DNA of 64,000 bases, taken from Pseudidiomarina insulisalsae. GTDB taxonomy: Bacteria > Pseudomonadota > Gammaproteobacteria > Enterobacterales > Alteromonadaceae. The stretch is taken from positions 186,001 through 250,000 of the forward strand of contig NZ_PIPY01000003.1 of the NCBI RefSeq assembly GCF_003987065.1, read 5' to 3'. This document shows, piece after piece, positions 56,782 to 64,000 of the stretch. Every line of letters starts with the position of its first letter. Positions within the stretch are counted from its first letter, which is position 1. A program made the position numbers and the translations under genes. The notes beneath the pieces were generated by a model, which was not told where the DNA came from, made no database searches, and saw nothing but the letters and a program-made list of their open reading frames with translations.

Positions 56782-57852
56782 ATGAGTAAGCCAATTGTTC
56801 ATGTCGGGCGGTATGATAAATTCATGTCGCCCTTTATTAATTTTGTGAATAAGCATTTTGCGCAGCAACGGCACCTATTTTTTCTATTTGTAGTCAGCTA
56901 CTCCCACGAGCTCAACGACAGCGGGAATGTGCATTTACATAGTAATAAGCGAGGCTTATTAAAGACCCTGGTGTTTAACCTGCAAACAGCCTGGAAAATG
57001 CAGCGTGCCGAGAGAATAATTCTGCATGGCCTGTTTAATAACTCCGTGGTGGCCATTTTATTTTTCATGCCCTGGCTTTTGAAAAAGTCGTACTGGCTAG
57101 TTTGGGGCGGCGATGTTTATTACCGGCCTTCAGGCAATCAGTTGCCGCTGAAGATAAAATTCATGCGCATGATGCGCCGACGCGTCATTCGTCAGATGGG
57201 CTACATTGTCACTTCTGTCAAAGGTGACTACGAAAAAGCGGTGGAATGGCACGGTACCCGCTCACCGAATTTGCCCTACTTTATGTACACCAACAGTTTG
57301 TATCAGTACGTCGCACCGCCAGAGCGCAACACTGCGAAAACTCGTATTCTGCTCGGTAACTCGGCCATGCGATCCAATCATCATGAACAAGCGATGGACA
57401 TTATTGCACCCTACGTAAACGATGCAGTGGAGATCATCTGTCCACTTAATTACGGTGATCTGGAATACGGCAAAGAAATGGCAAAGTTAGGGGAACAGCG
57501 ATTTGGCCGGGCGTTTCGCCCGATCTTAGACTACATGCCTTATGACGAGTACATGCAAATTCTTTCCACCGTCGACATTGCCGTATTTAACCATGACCGG
57601 CAGCAAGCTATGAGCAGCACGCGGGTCTTGTTAGGTATGGGAACGCGGGTTTATTTGCGTAAAGAAACCACTTCGTATGCAAATCTTACCGGGTTGGGTG
57701 CGAAGTTACACGCGATTGAAAATTTCTGCCTTGCGCTTGACCCACAAGAGTCAGCGCACAATATCGGCATCATCAAGACGCACTATTCAGAAGAACGGCT
57801 GCGTGCGAATATGGCAAAAATATTCGGCAGCGAAAAGGCACTAAGTTCATGA
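56782..57852 (+). CDS. dTDP-Fuc4NAc transferase, WecF/RffT family (GT56)
   Basis: A 356-residue protein resembling WecF: HVGRYDKFMSPFINFVN at the N-terminus, YWLVWGGDVYY, LLGNSAMRSNHHEQAMDII and the C-terminal DIAVFNHDRQQAMSSTRVLLGMG. In enterobacteria WecF adds Fuc4NAc as the third sugar of ECA lipid III. The gene context (dTDP-sugar synthesis, wecE) fits this role. It overlaps the next gene by 4 bases. I leave the symbol open because the repeat unit may differ from ECA. Confidence 0.85.
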   Translation: MSKPIVHVGRYDKFMSPFINFVNKHFAQQRHLFFLFVVSYSHELNDSGNVHLHSNKRGLLKTLVFNLQTAWKMQRAERIILHGLFNNSVVAILFFMPWLLKKSYWLVWGGDVYYRPSGNQLPLKIKFMRMMRRRVIRQMGYIVTSVKGDYEKAVEWHGTRSPNLPYFMYTNSLYQYVAPPERNTAKTRILLGNSAMRSNHHEQAMDIIAPYVNDAVEIICPLNYGDLEYGKEMAKLGEQRFGRAFRPILDYMPYDEYMQILSTVDIAVFNHDRQQAMSSTRVLLGMGTRVYLRKETTSYANLTGLGAKLHAIENFCLALDPQESAHNIGIIKTHYSEERLRANMAKIFGSEKALSS

Positions 57853-58970
57853 CAAAGAAAGTAGTGGTGTTAGGTATCGGCAACGCGCAGGTCGACTTGC
57901 TGCGCTGGTTGCAGCAGCAAGCGGAAATAGAGGTTCACGCTCTGAGTAACACCGACAAAGGGCGCGGACGTCCCTTTGCCGACGAGTTTGAGCTGATAGA
58001 TATTACTAACCGTGAGCAAGTGCTCGCCTACTGCCAGGAGCAACAGATCGATCTCATTTATTCAATGGGTTCCGATGTGGCGATGCCAACGGTGGCCTAT
58101 GTCAGCGAGCAGATGAACTTGCCATCTTTTGTGTCGTACGAAACCGCACAAACCTGCAATAACAAAGCGAAGTTCCGTGAACGCTTGCAGCAAAATTATG
58201 GTGCCGTACCTTTTGTGGTGGTGACTAGCGCGCAAGAATGTGTCAGCCGTGCGCAACAGCTGCGTTTTCCGGTCATCGTTAAGCCGGTCGACAGTCAGGG
58301 GCAGCGGGGGGTGTCGACAGCTGCTACAGCACAGGAGTTGGAGGCTGCATTTAGTTACGCCCGGCAGTATTCGCGGGCAGGTGACGTCATTGTTGAAGAA
58401 AAAATTATCGGCGAAGAGATTTCCGTCAACGCCTACGTGAGCGACGGTGCGCTGGCCTTTTTCTTACCCTCGGGACGAGTTGCCTGGCAGGGCTTCGATG
58501 GCGGTATCATTCATAAGCATATGCTGCCCGATAATTTAAGCGTAAGCGCCCGCTCGAATGTGAAACGACTGGTGGAAGAAACTTTACAGGAATTAAAAAT
58601 CAACAACGGGCCAGCGTATTTCCAAATTAAAATGCGTGGCGATGACGCGTTTTTAATTGAGGTTACTCCACGCTTCGATGGCTGCCATATGTGGCGGTTG
58701 ATCGCGCTGGCGGGTGGGGTGAACTTGCTTGATATCACCATGCAGCAGTTGCTTGGTAACGCGACGGAGCTACCGGTGTCGTTCCAGATTCGTCCGGCCT
58801 GCCTTGAGTTCTTGTGCCAACCTCCGGGACGTTATGAACGTGAGCACGTTGTCCATCCTGAAGCAGAGTATTACGAAATGTACGTTGCACCAGGGGACGA
58901 GGTTTTGCCGATGAACGGCAAAATGGAAAAGTGTGGCTATCAGATTTACTTTCTGGACGGCACGGCATGA
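57849..58970 (+). CDS. ATP-grasp protein (carboxylate-amine ligase-like)
   Basis: A 373-residue protein with an N-terminal Rossmann-like part (VVVLGIGNAQVDLLRWL) and an ATP-grasp domain: PVIVKPVDSQGQRGVSTA, the EEKIIGEEISVNAYVSDG loop, and the metal-binding end VTPRFDGCH. The family joins a carboxylate to an amine at the cost of ATP. Within an amino-sugar pathway it might attach an amino acid or similar group to the sugar amine. This is inference; it is absent from the enterobacterial ECA locus. Confidence 0.82.
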   Translation: MTKKVVVLGIGNAQVDLLRWLQQQAEIEVHALSNTDKGRGRPFADEFELIDITNREQVLAYCQEQQIDLIYSMGSDVAMPTVAYVSEQMNLPSFVSYETAQTCNNKAKFRERLQQNYGAVPFVVVTSAQECVSRAQQLRFPVIVKPVDSQGQRGVSTAATAQELEAAFSYARQYSRAGDVIVEEKIIGEEISVNAYVSDGALAFFLPSGRVAWQGFDGGIIHKHMLPDNLSVSARSNVKRLVEETLQELKINNGPAYFQIKMRGDDAFLIEVTPRFDGCHMWRLIALAGGVNLLDITMQQLLGNATELPVSFQIRPACLEFLCQPPGRYEREHVVHPEAEYYEMYVAPGDEVLPMNGKMEKCGYQIYFLDGTA

Positions 58971-59872
58971 GAATTGTTATTACCGGAGCAAATGGCTTGA
59001 TTGGCCGCAGTTTTATCGCTCGCTTTGCCGGGCAACATGAACTGGTGGCGCTGTCGCGCAGCGCACAATCGAATTTTGCCCCGGTTGGCTGGCATCAATT
59101 TGATGATTCTCCAGAATCGTTGCAAGCCATATTCAGCGGTGCCGAAGGCATTTTACATTTAGCCGCAACCCGGCCCCATGCGATAAGAACCGCAATACAA
59201 CAATCGCAGGTGTTAAAAAATGAACAGCTTGATGAGCAGGTGTTCGCGGCTGCGCATCGGGCAGGGGTAAAGAACGTGGTTTATCTCTCCAGCCGAACTG
59301 TCTATGGCAACGCTCCCACGCCTTGGTCGGAAGCAACGCAGGTTGCGCCAAAAGCAGCATATGCTGAGCAAAAATTAGCCGCCGAGGCGTTGGCACTGAA
59401 GTTGAATAAAAGTGCTGCCATGCGAATCAAGGTCATTCGCTTGGCACAGGTGCTCGCTGCAGAAGAATTTGAAGGCGGTCTTATCCGTACATTTTTTGAT
59501 AATGCTCTGACCGGTCGCCCCCTGAATGTAACAGTCGAGGGTATGCAGCGAGAATATATCTATATTGAAGACGTTGTTTCGGCACTGATGCAGGCACTTT
59601 GTTCACCTCAACAGCATGGAATCTTTAACCTGGGCTCAGCGTCGCAAGTGAGTATACTTGAGCTGGCACAATGGCTGGCGCAGGCAGTTCAAAAACCAGA
59701 ATTGGTGAAATTACAGCAGCCACTTAAGCGTGTTGATGAGAATTCGCTTATGGACTCATCCAAGTTCTATAACACCTTTAACTGGCACCCGCGGTACACC
59801 GTACAAACAGCAATTGAAGATGCGATTGCAAGACGCCTGCCGGGCAATAGGGGGCAAGATGGCGAATTATGA
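58967..59872 (+). CDS. NAD-dependent epimerase/dehydratase-family protein
   Basis: A 301-residue extended SDR: RIVITGANGLIGRSF at the N-terminus, HLAATRPHAIR, YLSSRTVYGN, and YAEQKLAAEAL with the catalytic Tyr and Lys. Its likely substrate is a nucleotide sugar, but no signature identifies which. The start at ATG 58967 overlaps the ATP-grasp gene by 4 bases, so the pair is probably translationally coupled. It overlaps the acyltransferase gene by 14 bases. Confidence 0.85.
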   Translation: MRIVITGANGLIGRSFIARFAGQHELVALSRSAQSNFAPVGWHQFDDSPESLQAIFSGAEGILHLAATRPHAIRTAIQQSQVLKNEQLDEQVFAAAHRAGVKNVVYLSSRTVYGNAPTPWSEATQVAPKAAYAEQKLAAEALALKLNKSAAMRIKVIRLAQVLAAEEFEGGLIRTFFDNALTGRPLNVTVEGMQREYIYIEDVVSALMQALCSPQQHGIFNLGSASQVSILELAQWLAQAVQKPELVKLQQPLKRVDENSLMDSSKFYNTFNWHPRYTVQTAIEDAIARRLPGNRGQDGEL

Positions 59873-60554
59873 GATTATTGACAGCACAGTAGGGCTCTTA
59901 TGCGCTATTTATCAAGGTGCGAGAGTGAAACAATCGACCTTGGGTGAAGGTTGTGTGGTCGGCAACTTCAGCCGTGTCGATTATACAGAGCTGGCCCATA
60001 AAACCCGTATTGATCGCAACAACCATATTTTTCAGGCGAAGCTGGGCCGGTTTAGCTATACCGGCATCAATACGGTGATTATGCACGCCACCATTGGTGA
60101 CTTTACCTCGATTTCGTGGAATGTCTCTATTGGCGGGGCTGATCATGACTATCAGCGTATGACTCAGCACTCATTTCTCTATAGTGACCATGACGGCATC
60201 CGCCCGCCCGAGCAAGCGATTGCCTATGATCGCTTTACCAAGCCGATAACGATCGGTAGTGATGTGTGGATTGCCGCGGGTGCCGTTATTACCCGCGGGG
60301 TCACGATAGGTCATGGTGCTGCGATTGGTGCCAATGCCGTCATCACCCGCGATGTCGAGCCTTACACCATTGTCGTAGGCGCCCCGGCAAAAGCGATAAA
60401 AAAACGCTTTAGCGATGAAATCATCGCCGCTTTACTGGAATTACAGTGGTGGAACTGGCCGGTAGAAAAAATAAAGCAACACTACGACTTGTTAGCCAAT
60501 AAGCCCGAGCTTAGTGCCTTGCAACAACTGCTCAGAGAGAACAAAAATGATTGA
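59859..60554 (+). CDS. Left-handed beta-helix (hexapeptide) acyltransferase
   Basis: A 231-residue protein with hexapeptide turns along its length (VVGNFSRVDYTEL, IGSDVWIAAGAVITRGVTIGHGAAIGANAVITRDV) and the CatB/VatD-like end VVGAPAKAIKKRF. The His in the WNVSIGGADHDY loop fits the catalytic His of xenobiotic/sugar acetyltransferases. In the pathway it could acetylate the 4-amino group of dTDP-Fuc4N, a job done by the unrelated WecD in E. coli. It overlaps wecE by 8 bases. Confidence 0.85.
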   Translation: MANYEIIDSTVGLLCAIYQGARVKQSTLGEGCVVGNFSRVDYTELAHKTRIDRNNHIFQAKLGRFSYTGINTVIMHATIGDFTSISWNVSIGGADHDYQRMTQHSFLYSDHDGIRPPEQAIAYDRFTKPITIGSDVWIAAGAVITRGVTIGHGAAIGANAVITRDVEPYTIVVGAPAKAIKKRFSDEIIAALLELQWWNWPVEKIKQHYDLLANKPELSALQQLLRENKND

Positions 60555-61677
60555 ATTTAACCGCAAGCCTTACACCGGCAACGAAGACCAATACATTCTG
60601 GAAGCTCTGCAAAGCCCCAAAATGTCGGGCGACGGCACCTTTACCAAACATTGCCACCAGTGGTTTCAGCAGCAACTAGGCTGCGCCAAAGCATTATTGA
60701 CGCCATCGTGCACGCACTCGCTCGAAATGGCTGCCTTACTGATTAACGTGCAACCGGGTGATGAAATTATTATGCCCAGCTACACCTTTGTCAGCACCGC
60801 CAATGCCTTTGTGCTGCGCGGAGCAAAAATTGTCTTTGTGGATGTACGCCCGGACACCATGAATATTGACGAACAACGGATTGAAGCTGCCATTACCGAG
60901 CGCACCAAAGCCATTGTGCCGGTGCATTATGCTGGAGTGGGTTGTGAGATGGATACCATTATGGAGCTGGCTGAGAAGCATGACTTGTTTGTCATCGAGG
61001 ACGCTGCGCAGGGCATGATGTCGACGTACAAAGGTAAGCCACTAGGCACCCTCGGCCATATCGGCTGCTTTAGCTTTCACGACACGAAAAACTATACCAG
61101 TGGAGGCGAAGGCGGTTTGCTGATTGTGAATGATGAGAATCTGGTTGAGCGCGCCGAAATTTTGCGCGAGAAAGGCACCAATCGTAGTAAATTTTTACGC
61201 GGGGCGATAGATAAGTATACCTGGGTGGATGTCGGCAGTAGCTTCTTGCCTGGCGAACTGCAAGCCGCATATTTATGGGGGCAGTTACAGCAGGCCGATA
61301 CTATCAATAAGCAGCGTCGACAGTCATGGCAGCATTACTACGATCGCCTGCAAGACTTACAACAGCAGGGAAGGGTTGAATTACCGCAGGTACCAGACAA
61401 TTGTGTACACAATGCCCACATATTTTACCTGAAAGCTGCCGATATTGACGAGCGCTCGGCATTGATTGAACATTTAAAGGCGCGCGACATTGCAACTGCA
61501 TTTCATTACATTCCGCTGCATTCGGCACCGAGCGCTCACACGCATGCCAGGTTCCATGGTGACGATCGTTTTACCACCCAAGAAAGTGAGCGCCTGATAC
61601 GCCTGCCTATGTGGTATGGCCTGAGTCACGACCAGCGCGAGCATATCATTAACGCTATTTACGAGTTTTACGCTTGA
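60547..61677 (+). CDS. wecE: dTDP-4-amino-4,6-dideoxygalactose transaminase
   Basis: A 376-residue PLP enzyme of the DegT/DnrJ/EryC1 family. The PLP lysine is Lys181 in FHDTKNYTSGGEGG; PSYTFVSTANAFVLRGA, VHYAGVGCEMDTI and EDAAQGM are the WecE-type segments. It makes dTDP-Fuc4N from the RfbB product with glutamate as amine donor. The start overlaps the acyltransferase stop; an upstream start at 60514 is less likely. Its stop overlaps the TTG start of wzx. Confidence 0.95.
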   Translation: MIEFNRKPYTGNEDQYILEALQSPKMSGDGTFTKHCHQWFQQQLGCAKALLTPSCTHSLEMAALLINVQPGDEIIMPSYTFVSTANAFVLRGAKIVFVDVRPDTMNIDEQRIEAAITERTKAIVPVHYAGVGCEMDTIMELAEKHDLFVIEDAAQGMMSTYKGKPLGTLGHIGCFSFHDTKNYTSGGEGGLLIVNDENLVERAEILREKGTNRSKFLRGAIDKYTWVDVGSSFLPGELQAAYLWGQLQQADTINKQRRQSWQHYYDRLQDLQQQGRVELPQVPDNCVHNAHIFYLKAADIDERSALIEHLKARDIATAFHYIPLHSAPSAHTHARFHGDDRFTTQESERLIRLPMWYGLSHDQREHIINAIYEFYA

Positions 61678-63059
61678 AACTGAGAACGATCATTAGTTTT
61701 GCGGTCGGGCCGATAGGCGCAGCTTTGCTGGGCTTTATTACCCTGCCGGTAATTACCTGGTTTTTCTCAAGCGCCGACATTGGGCGTATTGCGCTGCTGC
61801 ATGTGGTATTAAGTTTTGGCGTGTTGTTGTTTTCCATGGGCCTCGATCAGGCTTACGTGCGCGAGTACCATGAGGACCCAAATCGGCCCACTCTTTTAAA
61901 AGTGACGCTGCTACCGGGGTTTGGCCTGTTACTTATGGCGCTGGCACTTACCATGGTCGAGCCGACCTTCCTTTCACGCATGTTGTTTGGCTTGCCCGAG
62001 GTTTCCTACAGCATTCTGGTGGCGGTGTGCGTGTTGGCCTCTTTTACCTCACGCTTCTTGTCCCTTATTCTGCGTATGCAGGAGCGGGGACTGGCCTATT
62101 CCATGAGTCAGGTACTACCCAAAGTGGTGTTTCTGGCGCTGGTTGGCTTATATGTGCTTTTCGCTGACGAATTTAACTTCGTCAAACTACTGGTAGGGCA
62201 TACGGTCTCGCTACTGACAGTGGTGGTCATATACAGCTGGAATACCCGTCAGGACTGGCTGCTAAGCGTGCGTGCGCCGTTCTCGGTAGAGCGGTTTAAA
62301 TTTTTGCTTAGCTACAGCAGCCCGCTGATTCTGGCCTCGCTGGCGTTCTGGGGCCTGACGGCTATGGACAAGCTATTTTTGCGTGGCCTTTCAAGCTTTG
62401 AGGAGCTTGGCGTATATTCGGTGGCGGTCAGTTTTGCGGCCGCAGCCACTATAGTGCAGACCATTTTCTCGACCATCTGGGCGCCGCTGGTGTATAAGTG
62501 GGCCGCGGCCGGCATTAACGAAGATAAAGTGCGCCAGGTGATAGGCTACGTGCTGGCGGTGGTGTTGGGGCTGTTTGCCGCAGCGGGCTTATTTTCGTGG
62601 ATCATTTTGTACTTGCTGCCAGAACAGTATGTTGAAGTTCAGTACCTGGTCGTTGCCTGTATGGCTTTCCCACTTTTGTACGCGCTGTCGGAAGCGACCA
62701 AAGTGGGTATTGGTATTCAGCGTAAAACCAAGCTGTCAATGATTGCTGCAGTGGTAGCAGCTTTACTCAATCTGGTGGGTAACTACCTGCTGATACCTAT
62801 ATTGGGTGCGCAGGGGGCCGCGCTATCCACCGCGGTAGCGTTTTTTGTTTTCTTTGTACTGCGCACCGAGTTTGCCATTAGGGTATGGATTCCGTTGCCA
62901 CGCTTGCTGCTGTACGCGCCTACTGGCACTTGTGTCATCCTGAGCATACTTATGGTGCTTTACGGCGAGCACTACGCCAACCTACTGCGCATCGCTTTCG
63001 CCGCTATTGCCTTGTTCGCCCTGGCACTTTTCTGGCGTACCCACCGCAGTGGCGGATAG
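61674..63059 (+). CDS. Polysaccharide flippase (Wzx-like), second copy
   Basis: A 461-residue protein with about 12-14 membrane helices: RTIISFAVGPIGAALLGFITLPVITWFF, then typical MOP-superfamily features including SSPLILASLAFWGLTAMDKLFLRG. It starts with a TTG that overlaps the wecE stop. It probably flips the Fuc4N-derived repeat unit. It is the last gene of the rfbB operon. A REP sits 5 bp after the stop, before rfaH. Confidence 0.88.
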   Translation: MKLRTIISFAVGPIGAALLGFITLPVITWFFSSADIGRIALLHVVLSFGVLLFSMGLDQAYVREYHEDPNRPTLLKVTLLPGFGLLLMALALTMVEPTFLSRMLFGLPEVSYSILVAVCVLASFTSRFLSLILRMQERGLAYSMSQVLPKVVFLALVGLYVLFADEFNFVKLLVGHTVSLLTVVVIYSWNTRQDWLLSVRAPFSVERFKFLLSYSSPLILASLAFWGLTAMDKLFLRGLSSFEELGVYSVAVSFAAAATIVQTIFSTIWAPLVYKWAAAGINEDKVRQVIGYVLAVVLGLFAAAGLFSWIILYLLPEQYVEVQYLVVACMAFPLLYALSEATKVGIGIQRKTKLSMIAAVVAALLNLVGNYLLIPILGAQGAALSTAVAFFVFFVLRTEFAIRVWIPLPRLLLYAPTGTCVILSILMVLYGEHYANLLRIAFAAIALFALALFWRTHRSGG

Positions 63060-63064
63060 ATCAC

Positions 63065-63087
63065 CCCGTAGTAGAACTACGGGCTAC
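63065..63087 (-). repeat. REP palindrome with GTAG head, copy 3
   Basis: Arms CCCGTAGT (63065-63072) and ACTACGGG (63076-63083) with loop AGA; GTAG is read on the minus strand (63084-63087). It lies between the wzx stop and rfaH, and its hairpin could mark the 3' end of the upstream operon. Confidence 0.87.
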
Positions 63088-63137
63088 CTCAATGATATAA
63101 TCACGGCCTACGCTAAAAGACGAATTCAGGGAAGCGA

Positions 63138-63653
63138 ATGTCAGCAGCAACGCCACACACTTGGTATGTGATCCAGACGAAGCCGAAGCAGGAGCTTCGC
63201 GCCCGTGCCAATCTTGAAAACCAGGCCTTTCATGTGGCCCTGCCCATGCTCACCCTCGAGCGCATCAGGCGCGGCAAGCGCACCCCCAGTACCGAACCGC
63301 TGTTTCCGGGTTATATCTTTGTAAAGATTGACGATTACACGCAGAATTTTCATAAAATCCGCAGTACCTTTGGCGTAAATAAGCTGGTAATGTTCGGCGA
63401 AACTCCCGCACGTCTTTCAGATGAGCTTGTTGCTCAAATGTTGACCATTGGCGACGATACACCAGAAGTCAAAGAGTTACAGCGACAGCTGGCGCCGCAG
63501 GTGGGTGATAAAGTTGAAATTCTCGATGGCCCCTTTAAAGGGCTGCTGGCGGAAATCGTGCAACTTGATGGTGCGTCGCGTTGTATCGTGCTGCTCGATT
63601 TCCTGCACAAGCAAATTCGTGCAGAATTTGAGCTATCGAACCTAAAGCGTTAA
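63138..63653 (+). CDS. rfaH: Transcription antiterminator RfaH
   Basis: A 171-residue specialised NusG paralogue with an N-terminal NGN domain (HTWYVIQTKPKQELRARANL, LERIRRGKR, EPLFPGYIFVKID) and a C-terminal KOW domain (VGDKVEILDGPFKGLLAEI). The EPLFPGY and LERIxRGKRT segments match RfaH rather than NusG. RfaH is recruited to RNA polymerase paused at ops sites and prevents early termination in long surface-glycan operons. It has a GGGAAG ribosome site. An ops element lies 171 bp after its stop. Confidence 0.94.
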   Translation: MSAATPHTWYVIQTKPKQELRARANLENQAFHVALPMLTLERIRRGKRTPSTEPLFPGYIFVKIDDYTQNFHKIRSTFGVNKLVMFGETPARLSDELVAQMLTIGDDTPEVKELQRQLAPQVGDKVEILDGPFKGLLAEIVQLDGASRCIVLLDFLHKQIRAEFELSNLKR

Positions 63654-63657
63654 ACAA

Positions 63658-63689
63658 TTGTAGAGAAGCCTTGGAAAAAGTGCGATAAT
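63658..63689 (+). promoter_or_regulatory. Possible promoter of the downstream RfaH-dependent operon
   Basis: TGCGATAAT (63681-63689) fits an extended -10 (TG-n-GATAAT), with a TTGTAG -35-like box at 63658 (spacing 20, long). It would start a leader of roughly 300 bases that contains the ops element and a REP before the next ATG at 63987. The gap from 63654 to 63986 contains no other open frame. Confidence 0.4.
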
Positions 63690-63823
63690 GCGCGCCTTCC
63701 AAAAAGGTTCAGAAACTATCTACGCAGTTGTCGATGTCACGGCTGACACTCGACAGTAACAAAAGCGCAGGGAAAAGAAGTACTTCCGCACCCGCGGAGC
63801 GCATTTAGGAGCGGCAACCCTAA

Positions 63824-63836
63824 GGGCGGTAGCGTG
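63824..63836 (+). promoter_or_regulatory. ops element (RfaH recruitment site)
   Basis: GGGCGGTAGCGTG at 63824-63836 contains the complete 12-base ops core (GGCGGTAGCGTG), and the bases before it (GGCAACCCTAA) resemble the rest of a JUMPstart sequence. RNA polymerase pauses here and RfaH loads on the exposed non-template strand. It lies in the leader of the gene starting at 63987. No other ops element was found in the window. Confidence 0.88.
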
Positions 63837-63922
63837 TCTTTTGATAATCGGTTGCCGAACCAGCACTCCAATGCTATAACTGTCGGTAACAGCTCAAAAA
63901 TGATACAATGTTTCCAGCTTCA

Positions 63923-63945
63923 CCCGTAGTAGAACTACGGGCTAC
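63923..63945 (-). repeat. REP palindrome with GTAG head, copy 4
   Basis: Arms CCCGTAGT (63923-63930) and ACTACGGG (63934-63941), loop AGA, GTAG read on the minus strand at 63942-63945. It lies within the leader of the downstream operon, between the ops site and the first gene, in the same orientation as copy 3 on the other side of rfaH. Confidence 0.87.
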
Positions 63946-63986
63946 CAAATACCAAGCAAAAAGAATCGCATAACAAGGAGTTAGAT

Positions 63987-64000
63987 ATGAAAGCAGTGAC
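63987..64000 (+). CDS. First gene of the operon downstream of ops (only its start is visible)
   Basis: AACAAGGAG followed six bases later by ATG at 63987 gives MKAV before the window ends. An ops element and leader precede it, so a polysaccharide or other surface operon under RfaH control is likely. No identification is possible from four codons. Confidence 0.55.

Overview
The window reads as a chromosomal segment of a marine-type gammaproteobacterium, most likely Alteromonadales (Idiomarina/Pseudidiomarina-like). This rests on the gene families present (Hsp33/Hsp15, complete GspC-N, GfcBCD/YjbFGH, WecA/B/C/G, RfaH with an ops site) and is not a sequence match. No tRNA, rRNA, CRISPR array, prophage or intact insertion sequence was seen.

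Layout. (1) 1-2400: the 3' end of a heparinase II/III-family gene, then hslR and hslO on the minus strand. Between hslR and hslO lies the C-terminal remnant of a REP-associated tyrosine transposase (RAYT) next to a GTAG-headed palindromic REP. Three more copies of this REP occur in the window, two of them flanking rfaH. (2) 2525-14560: a canonical, tightly overlapping type II secretion operon gspCDEFGHIJKLMN, followed by an mscS channel gene. (3) 14589-30941: an unusual composite locus. It holds a 16-bp perfect palindrome, a small secreted Pro-Glu/Thr-tract protein with its own terminator, gfcB-gfcC-gfcD (group 4 capsule/Yjb family), and a complete second pseudopilus/secretion gene set in the order G-E-F-H-I-J-K-L-M-C-D. 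It closes with a long leader and a very acidic, lysine-poor secreted protein of 576 residues with its own terminator. I propose that the second secretion system exports this protein to the surface, possibly as an S-layer or matrix protein, together with the gfc glycan machinery.

(4) 31021-53664: a Wzx/Wzy-type polysaccharide locus on both strands: flippase, nitroreductase-like protein, glycosyltransferases, a kinase-less Wzz, a Wzy-like polymerase, an acyltransferase-SGNH protein, a pyruvyltransferase-family protein, wecC-wecB-wecG, ugd, wecA, a large SLBB export protein, pgi, a 2OG-Fe(II) prolyl-hydroxylase-like protein and a Wzi-like porin. (5) 53669-63059: a GT14-like glycosyltransferase, then rfbB-rfbA-wecF-like-ATP-grasp-epimerase-acetyltransferase-wecE-wzx. 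With the wec genes of region 4 this supplies almost every step of an enterobacterial-common-antigen-like GlcNAc/ManNAcA/Fuc4NAc repeat unit. (6) 63138-64000: rfaH, then an ops element in the leader of a gene that runs off the window, so the next operon is probably RfaH-controlled.

Together the window is a cell-surface module: two secretion machines that probably share an unlinked prepilin peptidase, capsule/exopolysaccharide assembly, an ECA-like glycan pathway, and an antiterminator for long polysaccharide operons. All start choices, promoters and functional links were read by eye; no alignments or searches were run.
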